Source of the DNA: Lewinellaceae bacterium
Lineage (GTDB): Bacteria; Bacteroidota; Bacteroidia; Chitinophagales; Saprospiraceae
DNA length: 64,000 nt
Direction of reading: 5' to 3'
Assembly: GCA_020636225.1 (NCBI GenBank)
Contig: JACJYI010000006.1
Coordinates: 395,704-459,703 of the forward strand
Under the pieces are notes generated by a model. The model did not search any database and was not told the origin of the DNA. It saw only the letters and a list, made by a program, of their open reading frames with translations. Shown piece after piece: positions 1-8,298 of this stretch. Within the stretch, counting starts at the first letter, position 1, and the number at the start of each line of letters is the position of its first letter. The translations under genes were made by a program, and so were the position numbers.

Positions 1-559
1 CTTCCTGCGGCAGGCCGGATTGGCCGAACTGACCGGGAAAGTGGAAGTGGGCCAGGTCGTGGCCACGCAGTTGTTTGGTCAGACCGGAGGGGATTGGGTC
101 AGCCTGGCCATCGCCCTGTTCCTGGTGTCCAGCATCAGCGCGATGGTCTGGGTGGGGCCTCGGGTGAGTCTGGTGATGGCGGAAGACCACCGCTTCTGGC
201 AATTCCTCCGGCAGCAGAACCGACATGGCATCCCGGTCCGTGCCCTGTGGTTTCAATCCGGACTGAGCATCCTCCTGGTATGGACCGGAACCTTCGAGGA
301 GGTCCTGTTGTATTGCGGGTTCATCCTCCAGCTCTTTGCCATGCTGGCCGTCCTGGGCACCTTCCTCCTGCGACGAAAGCAGATCGCCATGCCCTATCAG
401 AATCCCACCCATCCATGGTTGCCCGCCCTCTTCATCCTGGCCAGTCTCTGGATCCTCGGCTTCCTGCTCTGGGAGCAACCGGAGGAAAGTCTGTTTGGCC
501 TGGCTAACTTAGCGGTCGGATGGATCACCTATCGCATCAGTTCTAAACAATGGTTATGA
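1..559 (+). CDS. APC-type amino-acid permease, C-terminal part (5' truncated by window)
   Basis: The reading frame is open from base 2, so the gene begins to the left of the window; the TTG at 20 is only an internal codon. The visible roughly 186 residues contain four hydrophobic segments and end in a short polar tail, which fits the last helices of a 12-TM APC-superfamily permease that imports amino acids at the inner membrane. The segment with SAMVWVGPRV followed by a charged loop and RHGIPVRALW resembles the loop after TM8 in APC transporters. The stop TGA overlaps the ATG of the next gene (ATGA), so the two are probably translationally coupled. Substrate cannot be told. The family call rests on topology and a few motifs, so it is moderate. 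Confidence 0.65.
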   Translation, partial: FLRQAGLAELTGKVEVGQVVATQLFGQTGGDWVSLAIALFLVSSISAMVWVGPRVSLVMAEDHRFWQFLRQQNRHGIPVRALWFQSGLSILLVWTGTFEEVLLYCGFILQLFAMLAVLGTFLLRRKQIAMPYQNPTHPWLPALFILASLWILGFLLWEQPEESLFGLANLAVGWITYRISSKQWL

Positions 560-1224
560 AATACCTCTTCTGGTTCACCTGTATGCTGGCCTGGTCATGT
601 GGCGACGCCCAGCACGAGCATCACCACCATGGCCACGATGCCAACCACCACATGAACCAGCGTCCCTTCGGGGAGCTGGTCGCCCACTTCGAGGATCCGG
701 CCCGGGATGAGTGGCAACAACCGGACGCGGTGATGGCCCGGTTGGGCGACCTGAACGGCAAGACCGTCATGGACATCGGCAGTGGTACGGGATATTTTTC
801 CTTTCGCATGGCCCGTGCTGGCGCCAGGGTGATCTGTGCCGATGTTGACCAGCGATTCCTGGACTACATCATGCAGAAGCGAGACAGCATCGGTTCCTGG
901 GCCGCCGATCGGATCTCCACCCGCCTCGTGCCGTTTGATTCGGCTGATCTTCAGCCAGGCGAAGCGGATCTCGTGCTGATCGTGGATACCTATCATCATA
1001 TTGAGGACCGGGTGGCCTATTTCCGGCAGGTGCGGCAGGGCCTGACCTCCGGCGGAAAACTGGTAGTGATCGATTTCTTCAAGGAAGAAGCCCCGGTGGG
1101 GCCTCCGGTGGAGATGAAAATGGCCGAGGAGACGGTGATGGACGAATTGCACCAGGCGGGATTCGAACACGTCGCTGTTGACGTAGAGACCCTGCCGTAT
1201 CAGTATATCATTACGGTCTGGTAA
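556..1224 (+). CDS. class I SAM-dependent methyltransferase with lipoprotein-like leader and His-rich segment
   Basis: The 222-residue protein has a Rossmann-fold methyltransferase core: motif I is MDIGSGTGYFS, followed by an acidic residue at the end of strand 2 (CADVDQ) and a post-motif LVLIVDTYHHIED. Methyl acceptor unknown. The N-terminus is a short hydrophobic leader ending in Cys (MLAWSC) and then a histidine-rich stretch (HEHHHHGHD), which looks like an exported lipoprotein or a metal-binding tail. The start at 556 gives an ATGA overlap with the permease; an in-frame ATG at 550 would add two residues. An export signal on a SAM-using enzyme is odd because SAM is cytoplasmic. The methyltransferase fold is secure; location and substrate are not. 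Confidence 0.8.
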   Translation: MKYLFWFTCMLAWSCGDAQHEHHHHGHDANHHMNQRPFGELVAHFEDPARDEWQQPDAVMARLGDLNGKTVMDIGSGTGYFSFRMARAGARVICADVDQRFLDYIMQKRDSIGSWAADRISTRLVPFDSADLQPGEADLVLIVDTYHHIEDRVAYFRQVRQGLTSGGKLVVIDFFKEEAPVGPPVEMKMAEETVMDELHQAGFEHVAVDVETLPYQYIITVW

Positions 1225-1243
1225 GGTCGTGGGGGAGGGAGGA

Positions 1244-1618
1244 TCATTTGATCCGCACGCCCAGGAATTCTTCTGAGCGCCCCTCCGTCTTGTCGAGGAA
1301 GAAATAGAGGGTGTCATTGGCCAGCCGGACGGTCAGGGCCTCATACCCTTTTTCACCCACCTGTCCGTGGTCGACCACTTCCATGAAATCACCGGATTCA
1401 TTCGGGGTATAGAAGAAAAAATCCGTGCGGAATCCCTCTCCGGCACGGGCCACCTCATAGGTCTTTGTCGTGGTCGAGTAGCTGCCGGTCGTAGTGCCGG
1501 GCAAAAAATCCACCTTGGTGCTTAGGCCGCTGTAAAAACCACATTCGACGCAGTCCTCATCCTTGTTGCAACTGATGATGGACAGGACAAGCAGGAGGAA
1601 CACCATTCGGTAAGCCAT
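1244..1618 (-). CDS. small hypothetical lipoprotein
   Basis: The predicted 124-residue protein starts with MAYRMVFLLLVLSIISC, a lipoprotein signal with the modified cysteine near residue 17, so it should be anchored in the membrane facing the periplasm or cell surface. The mature part has two further Cys close together (DCVEC) and beta-rich sequence with alternating polar and aromatic residues; no family is recognised. An upstream in-frame ATG at 1642 would add eight residues before the signal and is less likely. It is convergent with the methyltransferase gene, only 19 bases away. To its upstream side lies a long heptamer repeat array that could affect its promoter region. Confidence 0.6.
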   Translation of the reverse strand: MAYRMVFLLLVLSIISCNKDEDCVECGFYSGLSTKVDFLPGTTTGSYSTTTKTYEVARAGEGFRTDFFFYTPNESGDFMEVVDHGQVGEKGYEALTVRLANDTLYFFLDKTEGRSEEFLGVRIK

Positions 1619-1665
1619 TGTCGGGGACGTTTTGGATATCAATGATACGGAGAAGCGATGATATG

Positions 1666-1882
1666 AGGGATGAGGAATCAGGGATGAGGGATGAGGGATG
1701 AGGGATGAGGAATCAGGAATCAGGGATGAGGGATCAGGGATGAGGAATCAGGAATCAGGGATGAGGGATGAGGGATGAGGAATCAGGGATGAGGGATGAG
1801 GAATCAGGGATGAGGAATCAGGAATCAGGGATGAGGGATGAGGAATCAGGGATGAGGGATGAGGGATGAGGAATCAGGGATA
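1666..1882. repeat. 31-unit heptanucleotide tandem array, two alternating variants
   Basis: The sequence is an uninterrupted 7-bp register of 31 units. Nearly all units are either AGGGATG or AGGAATC; one hybrid (AGGGATC, at 1729) and a final AGGGATA are the only exceptions I see. Positions 4 and 7 of the unit therefore change together. As 7 is not a multiple of 3 the array is not a coding repeat. It lies just upstream of the lipoprotein gene that ends at 1244. It resembles the heptanucleotide STRR-type repeats known from cyanobacterial genomes, but that is only an analogy. Confidence 0.95.
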
Positions 1883-2407
1883 GGAGCTGCTATCTGCCGC
1901 AGCGAGAGTTACTTCGATATATCGTGATGGGGTTATGTCGAATGGCCGGGCCCGACAGGGAAGACCGCATGCAGGTATGGCAGCATAGTGCCCTCGTTGC
2001 AGGCCCCTTGATTCTTCGCCATTGACCATTGACCTGCCCAACAGGCGTCAGCGGCCAACCCACCGAAGCGAATAGCGGGTGACGAATACCCGCCTGCATC
2101 AAGAGGGAAAGCGAAAGGCGAAAGGCGAACAGCGAAAGGCGAATAGCGAAGACCCCAGCCTGCCGACTGGCAGGGAGGACCGAAGACCGAAGACCGAAGA
2201 CCGATGGATGCTTGTCCGTTAGCCATTCATCGTCGTTTATGGACAGCTGATCGGTATGCCTGCCTGTAAAGACCAATACCCTGGGCGGTTCTTCGTGTTC
2301 CAATACCACTTGCAATACCCTTGGTGTTCAGGAAGACCATATCCTGTCGGATTGCACGCAGCGCTGACGAAAATTTCTCCTCGACTCCTCCACACCTCGA
2401 CTCCTCG
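1883..2407. other. intergenic region with further heptamer repeats, no gene seen
   Basis: Between the 31-unit array and the SDR gene no reading frame has convincing protein-like sequence. The region holds two more short heptamer runs: AAAGGCG/AACAGCG/AATAGCG units at 2114-2148 and GACCGAA units at 2178-2204. Near them is an imperfect palindrome around 2157-2173 built on CCTGCC and GGCAGG. Open frames across it are translations of the repeats. Confidence 0.7.
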
Positions 2408-3091
2408 TCACCAGGGAATGACGGCCTTGTCCCGCCAGAATTTCCCGGAGGGGATCTCCGGTTCGGTCGCCAGCCAGACGGCGGTCTCGGCTCCTTTCTT
2501 CACGGGGCGGGTGGCCCCGGGTCCGCCCATGTCGGTCTTGACCCAGCCCGGGCACATGGCGTTGACCCGGATATGCGGTGGGGCATCTCCGGCCAGGAGC
2601 ATGGTCCATCCATTCAGGCTCCATTTGGACAGGCGGTAGGCGGCATAATCCCCTCGCGCTATGTCCTGCAGGCTTCCCATGCCACTGCTGATGTTGATCA
2701 CCCGGGCGTCCTTCGACTTCAGCAACAGCGGCCACATGGCCCTGGTCATGTACAGGGCGCCGTTCAGGTTGGTCTCCATGACCTCCGCCATCTGGTCCAG
2801 ATCGAATGCCGTGGCCGCCTGGTTACCGATGATCCCCGCATTGTTGACCAGGACATCCAGTCGGCCGAACCGCGATTCGACCAGCGCAGCGGCCAGAGCG
2901 CATTGATCCAGGCGTCGGATATCACACACGACGGGCATGACCCGTGGCCCCAGCTCCTCGGCTGCCATCTGAATGGCTGCCGGTTGCCTACCCGCCGCAA
3001 TGACTTGCCAGCCCAGGTCGGCCAGTTGTCTGGCGATCTCCTTTCCGATGCCCCGGTTGGCTCCGGTGACCAGTGCGATCCGTTCCTGCAT
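2408..3091 (-). CDS. short-chain dehydrogenase/reductase (SDR)
   Basis: This 227-residue cytoplasmic oxidoreductase has the classical SDR signature: cofactor glycine motif TGANRGIG near residue 9, NNAG near residue 83, catalytic serine in the ISSGMGS stretch, and YRLSK as the catalytic YxxxK. An Arg after the TGAN and another in AAGR suggest NADP(H) preference. The C-terminal MCPGWVKTDMGG matches carbonyl-reductase-like SDRs, which reduce small ketones, aldehydes or quinones; the real substrate is unknown. The start at 3091 puts the glycine motif directly after MQERIALV as usual; a longer frame to 3154 adds unlikely residues. It stands alone, divergent from the TonB receptor. Confidence 0.88.
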   Translation of the reverse strand: MQERIALVTGANRGIGKEIARQLADLGWQVIAAGRQPAAIQMAAEELGPRVMPVVCDIRRLDQCALAAALVESRFGRLDVLVNNAGIIGNQAATAFDLDQMAEVMETNLNGALYMTRAMWPLLLKSKDARVINISSGMGSLQDIARGDYAAYRLSKWSLNGWTMLLAGDAPPHIRVNAMCPGWVKTDMGGPGATRPVKKGAETAVWLATEPEIPSGKFWRDKAVIPW

Positions 3092-3192
3092 ACTGCAATG
3101 TACAATGACAGCCGGGGTTAGACAAATACGCCAGGGATGCTCACATTTTTCCAAAGAACATCGTTCTTTAACCTGAAAAACCTGTTACCGAC

Positions 3193-5523
3193 ATGCATTA
3201 CCTGTCAGCCCTGGTCCTGCTCCTGGGCTTTCTTTCCCCCCTCCAGGGTCAATCCCCTGCCCGGGTCACCATATCCGGTACCATCGAAGATGCGGATTCC
3301 CGCGAGTTGTTACTGGGTGCGACGATCTACGATCAGGCCACCGGTTCCGGTACCGTGACCAACACGTACGGCTTTTTCAGCCTGACCCTTCCATCCGGAC
3401 CAGCAGAGCTGACGGTGTCCTACATTGGATATACATCAACTGTGCTTCGACTGGACCTGCTCCGGGACACCTCCATGGTCATCCGGTTGCTGCCGGGTAC
3501 TCAGCTGGAGGAGGTAGAGGTCACCGCCGACAAGGTCGAGCGCATCTCCACCAAGACCCAGATGAGTGTGGTGGATGTGCCGGTGGAGTTCATCAAAAAA
3601 GTGCCCGCCCTGCTGGGTGAGGTGGATGTGCTCAAGGTGATCCAGCTCCTGCCGGGAGTCCAGTCGGGTGGGGAAGGCCAGAGTGGCTTCTATGTGCGGG
3701 GTGGCGGTCCCGACCAGAACCTGATCCTCCTGGACGGGGTGCCGGTGTACAATGCCAGCCATCTCTTCGGGTTCTTTTCCGTGTTCAATGCCGACGCGGT
3801 CAAGGATGTGACCCTCTACAAGGGCGGTTTCCCGGCCCGCTATGGCGGCCGGTTGTCCTCCGTTCTGGATATCACCCTGAAGGAGGGGAACATGCAGGAA
3901 TACCACAGTTCCCTTTCCCTTGGCCTGGTGGCCTCCAGCGCCATGGTCGAAGGGCCGATCATCAAGGACAAGGTGTCGTTCATCGTTACCGGACGGCGGA
4001 CGTACATCGACCTGTTGATCCGACCATTCCTGTCCTCCGAGGATGGGATTGGCGGGTACTACTTTCATGATGTCAACGCCAAGATCAACTGGCGCATCAG
4101 CGATCGCGACCGCGTCTACCTGTCGACCTATACCGGTCGGGACAAGTTCTACTACCGCTATGAGGATCGTGACGGTGGGTCCAATTATGAGGAGAATGCC
4201 GATATCGGTTGGGGAAACCTGACCACCGCGCTGCGCTGGAATCATGTCTGGTCGCCCAATCTGTTCAGCAACACTACCCTCACCCTGTCGGACTACACCT
4301 TTGATACCGACAATCGGTTCAAGGAAACAGAAGGCTCTTCCCTCGTCTCCGAATTGAAGCTGGCCTATACCTCCGGTATTCGCGACTGGGCCGGTCGGAT
4401 CGACTTTGATTATCTCCCGGTGCCCAAACACTACATCCGCTACGGCGCAGGGGTGATCGCCCATACCTTCAAGCCGGGGGTGTTCGACCTGTTGAACGCC
4501 GACGAGGAGGATCGGATCAGCACCTCCATCGGACAACCGAATATCACGGCGACGGAATGGTTTGCCTATGTCGAGGATGATGCCGAGATCCTGCCCGCCC
4601 TCAAGGTGAATTACGGGGTGCACACCAGTGGCTTCCAGGTCGAGGATCAGCATTATGTCAGCGTCCAACCGCGGATTTCATTACGCTATCTCCTTCGGGA
4701 GGATCTCTCCCTGAAGGCCTCCTTCAGCACCATGCGCCAGTACATCAACCTGTTGTCCAACGAGAGCATCGGCCTGCCCACGGATCTCTGGCTTCCCGCC
4801 ACCAAGCGGGTGAAGCCCCAGGATGCCTGGCAGGCGGCCCTGGGTGCGGCGTACGACTGGAAGGAGTATGAGGTTAGCGTGGAGGGATATTACAAGGACA
4901 TGCAGAACCTGTTGTCGTACACCGAAGGATCCAGCTTCTTCTCCTTCAGCAACTGGCAGAACCGGGTGACCCAGGGAATGGGCGACAGCTACGGTGTCGA
5001 GCTCTTCCTGCAAAAGAAACGGGGGGCCTGGACCGGCTGGATCGGCTATACCCTGTCGCGGACCAACCGTCAGTTCGATGAATTGAATTTTGGCAGGAAA
5101 TTCCCCTACAAATACGATCGTCGCCACGATTTTGAGATCGTGGTCAACTACAAGAAAAGTGAGAAGTTCGATATCGGGATGACCTGGGTCTTCGGGACAG
5201 GGAATGCCATTTCCCTGGCCGCCGAGTCCTATTACTACTACTCGCCCGGGATCAATCCGAACTCCTTTTACCAGTATTATGTCGAGCACTTTGAAGAACG
5301 GAACAACTTCCGGATGCCCTCCTATCATCGCGGGGATATCGGATTCAATTTTCACAAGATCCGGACCGGCTACCAGCGCACCATTTCATTCGGTGCGTAC
5401 AACGTGTACAACCGGAAGAATCCATTCTTCGTCTTTACCGAGGAAACCAGCAACCAGGTCCAGTTGAAGCAGGCCAGCCTGTTCCCGATCATCCCCTTTA
5501 TTTCCTACAACATCAAATTCTAG
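3193..5523 (+). CDS. TonB-dependent outer-membrane receptor with carboxypeptidase-regulatory-like N-domain
   Basis: The 776-residue protein has a signal peptide ending in LQGQ, then a carboxypeptidase-D-regulatory-like beta-sandwich (ISGTIEDADS..., about residues 29-115). Next come a plug domain with SGFYVRGGGPDQNLILLDGVPVYN-type sequence and a C-terminal 22-strand barrel ending in the aromatic residue Phe (YNIKF). Such receptors import a substrate bound at the cell surface with TonB/ExbB/ExbD energy. It is followed after only 3 bases by a DUF4249 lipoprotein, a partner arrangement common in Bacteroidota. Compared with the SusC protein further on it is shorter and lacks the SusC-specific signature, so it belongs to the FecA/OmpA-like branch. 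Substrate unknown. Confidence 0.9.
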   Translation: MHYLSALVLLLGFLSPLQGQSPARVTISGTIEDADSRELLLGATIYDQATGSGTVTNTYGFFSLTLPSGPAELTVSYIGYTSTVLRLDLLRDTSMVIRLLPGTQLEEVEVTADKVERISTKTQMSVVDVPVEFIKKVPALLGEVDVLKVIQLLPGVQSGGEGQSGFYVRGGGPDQNLILLDGVPVYNASHLFGFFSVFNADAVKDVTLYKGGFPARYGGRLSSVLDITLKEGNMQEYHSSLSLGLVASSAMVEGPIIKDKVSFIVTGRRTYIDLLIRPFLSSEDGIGGYYFHDVNAKINWRISDRDRVYLSTYTGRDKFYYRYEDRDGGSNYEENADIGWGNLTTALRWNHVWSPNLFSNTTLTLSDYTFDTDNRFKETEGSSLVSELKLAYTSGIRDWAGRIDFDYLPVPKHYIRYGAGVIAHTFKPGVFDLLNADEEDRISTSIGQPNITATEWFAYVEDDAEILPALKVNYGVHTSGFQVEDQHYVSVQPRISLRYLLREDLSLKASFSTMRQYINLLSNESIGLPTDLWLPATKRVKPQDAWQAALGAAYDWKEYEVSVEGYYKDMQNLLSYTEGSSFFSFSNWQNRVTQGMGDSYGVELFLQKKRGAWTGWIGYTLSRTNRQFDELNFGRKFPYKYDRRHDFEIVVNYKKSEKFDIGMTWVFGTGNAISLAAESYYYYSPGINPNSFYQYYVEHFEERNNFRMPSYHRGDIGFNFHKIRTGYQRTISFGAYNVYNRKNPFFVFTEETSNQVQLKQASLFPIIPFISYNIKF

Positions 5524-5526
5524 ATC

Positions 5527-6396
5527 ATGACTCGTACACTCCTGCTCCTCGGATTGCTGCTGCTGGGAATGACCGGTTGTGAAGATGCGTTTACCACGGT
5601 CATCGATGCCGATCCACCCCCGTTCACCCGCAAGATGGTGGTTCATGCCTGGTGCGACGATACGCCGGATGCGGCGCAAAGCCTCATCCTGGAAACCAAC
5701 CGGAACATCTTTGATGCCTTCGACCAGAATCGCCCGATCACGGATGCCACCATCGAGATCCTGGAGGATGGTGTTGTGGTGGGCAGTTTCCAGCACGATC
5801 TTGCCCCGCCAGATAACGAATATGCCACAGGGACAGCGAATGTCTTCAACAAGGTGGGGGCAGAATATACCCTTCGCATCCAGGCGCCGGGGATGCCCGA
5901 CGCCGAGGCCCGGCAATACCTGCCGGCACCGGTGGAGATCAGTGATGCCCTGTTTGTGCCCGAGTTGACCGTGGACGAGGATGGATACCGGGTCAACGGG
6001 TTCAAGGTGACCTTTGCTGATTCGCCCAAGACGAACGATTACTATCTGCTCGAATGCTTTGAAAAGGGCCAGGGGCAATATCGGGTCTACCTGGACAGCA
6101 ATGATCCCTATGTGCAGACGGTGAATGACGGATTTGTGCTGATCCAGGATGAAGGCAATGACGGGTTTGACCAGACCTTCGAGGTCTATGCCTACAGTGC
6201 AAATGAGTTCACGGATTACGAGTTCATCCTGCGTCATATCAGCAAGGATGTCTTCCAGTACCTGCTGAGCATCGATCGCTATGTCAACAATGACATCGAT
6301 TTCTTCAGTGAACCATCCTTCGTCAACTCGAATATCCAGAACGGATTGGGAATTTTTTCCCTCTCCAGCAAGACAGTAAAGGACGTGCGGAAGTAG
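5527..6396 (+). CDS. DUF4249-family surface lipoprotein paired with TonB receptor
   Basis: The 289-residue protein begins with a lipoprotein signal (LLLLGMTGC, lipidated Cys near residue 18). The mature part has the features of DUF4249: an early ..RKMVVHAWCDD strand, I-x-DAT-x-EI-x-EDG Ig-like strands, and an end with NGLGIFSL. It lies 3 bases after the TonB receptor and surely belongs to its operon. By analogy with other receptor/DUF4249 pairs it may act as a substrate-binding or lid protein on the outer face of the outer membrane; that role is inferred. No clear terminator follows in the 180-base gap before the aminotransferase. Confidence 0.85.
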   Translation: MTRTLLLLGLLLLGMTGCEDAFTTVIDADPPPFTRKMVVHAWCDDTPDAAQSLILETNRNIFDAFDQNRPITDATIEILEDGVVVGSFQHDLAPPDNEYATGTANVFNKVGAEYTLRIQAPGMPDAEARQYLPAPVEISDALFVPELTVDEDGYRVNGFKVTFADSPKTNDYYLLECFEKGQGQYRVYLDSNDPYVQTVNDGFVLIQDEGNDGFDQTFEVYAYSANEFTDYEFILRHISKDVFQYLLSIDRYVNNDIDFFSEPSFVNSNIQNGLGIFSLSSKTVKDVRK

Positions 6397-6576
6397 GAAA
6401 ATGACCGGATGGCAGGTCAGGGTATCTTCCAATGATCCCTTTGGGATGCCTGCCCATTTGCACGGTCACCGTTATAAAATGAGTCCATGCCGGGTACCTG
6501 GCCACCCTCTTTCCCGGGTCCACTCTCGGGGACCCTTCCTATCTTTCGGACTTTGTCCTGACCCAGACTTAGCCTC

Positions 6577-7734
6577 ATGATGCCAGAGATCCATACCAAA
6601 CTTCCCGAAGCCGGCACGTCCATCTTTGCCGTGATGAGTGCCCTGGCCCAGCAGCACGGTGCCATCAATCTGGCCCAGGGATTCCCCAATTTTGCGCCCC
6701 CCCAACGGTTGCTGGACCTGGTCGGCGAGGCGATCCAGGCCGGACACAACCAGTATGCGCCGATGCCAGGCCTGCTGGTACTGCGAGAGGCCATTGCCCG
6801 AAAGATCCAGATGAGCTATGGCGTTCGTCCGGATCCGGCCACGGAGATCACGGTGACCGCCGGAGCGACGCAGGGCTTGTTCTGTGCGATACAGGCGGTG
6901 GTGCATCGGGGAGACGAGGTGATCCTGCTGGAGCCGGCGTATGATTCCTACCTGCCATCGGTCCTGCTTGCGGGAGGCGTGCCGGTGTCCATCCCGTTAA
7001 GGAGTCCGGAATTCCGGGTCGACTGGGACGAGGTGCGCGCCCGCATCACCCCCCGGACCCGGCTGATCATCACCAACAATCCGCACAATCCGGTGGGCAA
7101 GATATTTCGGCCGGAGGATATGGCGGCATTGAAGGATATTGTGCTGGGACATGACCTGCTCCTCCTGTCGGATGAGGTATATGAGCACCTGGTCTTTGAC
7201 GGGTTGCCCCATCTCAGTGTGCTGGCAGACGAAGAGTTGTACCAGCGAAGCCTGGTCACCTTTTCCTTCGGGAAGACCTTCCACGCCACAGGTTGGAAGA
7301 CAGGGTATATCGTTGCTCCGCCCTCGTTGACCGCGGAGTACCGGAAGGTGCACCAGTTCAATATGTTCAGTGTGCATACCCCCAGTCAGGTTGCCCTGGC
7401 CAACTTCATGGAAGACCCCTCCAGCTGGGGTGGGCTTCCCGCCTTCTACCAGGCCAAGCGGGATCATTTCGCATCCGAGCTGGCCGGATCTCCGTTCCGG
7501 GTCTTACCTTGTGAGGGCACCTATTTCGGGTTGCTGGACTACAGCGGGATCAGCGATGAGGATGACCTCACCTTTGCGCGCAACTATACCGAGCGGTGCG
7601 GGGTGGCCCTGATCCCGATCAGCCCGTTCTACCGCCATCCACCAGCGGACAACCGGACCGTAAGGGTCTGTTTTGCCAAAACGGAAGATGTGCTGAGCGA
7701 TGCTGCCCGCCTGATGCGGACTGCAGTCTATTGA
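6577..7734 (+). CDS. class I/II PLP aminotransferase, methionine/kynurenine aminotransferase-like
   Basis: The 385-residue cytosolic enzyme is a fold-type I aminotransferase. The substrate-loop sequence INLAQGFPNF, the ITNNPHNPVGK stretch with the Asn that contacts PLP, LSDEVYEHLVFDG with its Asp/Tyr pair, and SFGKTFHATGWKTGY with the Schiff-base Lys are all present; the C-terminal Arg in RVCFAKTED would bind substrate carboxylate. The early TSIFAVMSALAQQHGAINLAQG pattern and the HATGWK form are typical of the YbdL (methionine aminotransferase) and kynurenine aminotransferase group, so a role in methionine salvage or aromatic amino-acid turnover is likely. It overlaps the convergent DUF4783 gene by 7 bases. 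Confidence 0.88.
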   Translation: MMPEIHTKLPEAGTSIFAVMSALAQQHGAINLAQGFPNFAPPQRLLDLVGEAIQAGHNQYAPMPGLLVLREAIARKIQMSYGVRPDPATEITVTAGATQGLFCAIQAVVHRGDEVILLEPAYDSYLPSVLLAGGVPVSIPLRSPEFRVDWDEVRARITPRTRLIITNNPHNPVGKIFRPEDMAALKDIVLGHDLLLLSDEVYEHLVFDGLPHLSVLADEELYQRSLVTFSFGKTFHATGWKTGYIVAPPSLTAEYRKVHQFNMFSVHTPSQVALANFMEDPSSWGGLPAFYQAKRDHFASELAGSPFRVLPCEGTYFGLLDYSGISDEDDLTFARNYTERCGVALIPISPFYRHPPADNRTVRVCFAKTEDVLSDAARLMRTAVY

Positions 7735-8111
7735 TCGATGCGGAGTTCCTGCAGGGTGTACTTTCCTCCACTCGTCTTGAAATAGAGGTACACGCGATAC
7801 GAACCTTTGCCATCGTTGAGTTCGCCGATCATGTAATGGGAATCCTTCCCCTGGCTGCTTCCGCTGTGCGACTGCTTGAAGCCGGCCGGTTTGTGGCTGG
7901 TGAAGAACTTCTCCAGGCGATTGCGGGCCTCTGCCGGTGTAGCGATGGCCTCATCTCCGAGAATATCCAACACCACACTCTGGTCAAAATAGGAGGCTAC
8001 CGTCGCCGCGTCTCCGCGTTGCAAGGCCGAATTGATGGCCTGCAGGGCATTGGTCTGGGCGATGGCCATGGTGGACATAGACAGAAAGAACAGGGCAAGA
8101 AGGGATTTCAT
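7728..8111 (-). CDS. DUF4783-family exported protein
   Basis: A 127-residue protein with a signal peptide (cleavage probably after AIA, residue 18). The mature part has the NTF2-like pattern of DUF4783: an N-terminal helix INSALQRGDAATVASYFD, a strand VVLDILG, a second helix with EARNRLEKFFTSHKP, then strands ending in YTLQELRIDQ. DUF4783 proteins are small periplasmic proteins of unknown function in Bacteroidota. It is divergent from gpmI and ends inside the stop region of the aminotransferase gene. No catalytic residues can be assigned. Confidence 0.82.
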   Translation of the reverse strand: MKSLLALFFLSMSTMAIAQTNALQAINSALQRGDAATVASYFDQSVVLDILGDEAIATPAEARNRLEKFFTSHKPAGFKQSHSGSSQGKDSHYMIGELNDGKGSYRVYLYFKTSGGKYTLQELRIDQ

Positions 8112-8286
8112 GTTCGGGGTGTTGGTGGTCTAAAGCTACTAGTTAACGCAAGCAAAGACAAGGACTATTGCCTGATTGTCTCTATTTAATGACCATTCAA
8201 CTGTGGGAAAGTTCTTTTCGTTCCACTGATATGGACTGAATCGCCCATTTCCAGCTTTACAATGAACCTTTGTTGCCGGGCAACTG

Positions 8287-8294
8287 TACTTTTG
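8287..8294 (+). promoter_or_regulatory. TAnnTTTG -7 box directly before gpmI
   Basis: TACTTTTG matches the Bacteroidota -7 consensus TAnnTTTG. It ends 4 bases before the ATG of gpmI, so transcription would begin at or next to the start codon, giving a leaderless or nearly leaderless mRNA. No good -33 TTTG with the usual 19-21 base spacing is seen. Confidence 0.55.
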
Positions 8295-8298
8295 TCGC

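Noticed and set aside
1666..1882. CRISPR array
   Set aside because: The repeat unit is 7 bases with no spacers.
1890..2315. Open frame of 141 codons on the minus strand in the repeat region
   Set aside because: Its sequence is the translation of heptamer repeats (LSPFAVRLSPFA-like) and has no protein family; non-coding.
2256..3121. Plus-strand open frames across the SDR gene
   Set aside because: They are antisense shadows of the SDR coding sequence, which has clear motifs on the minus strand.
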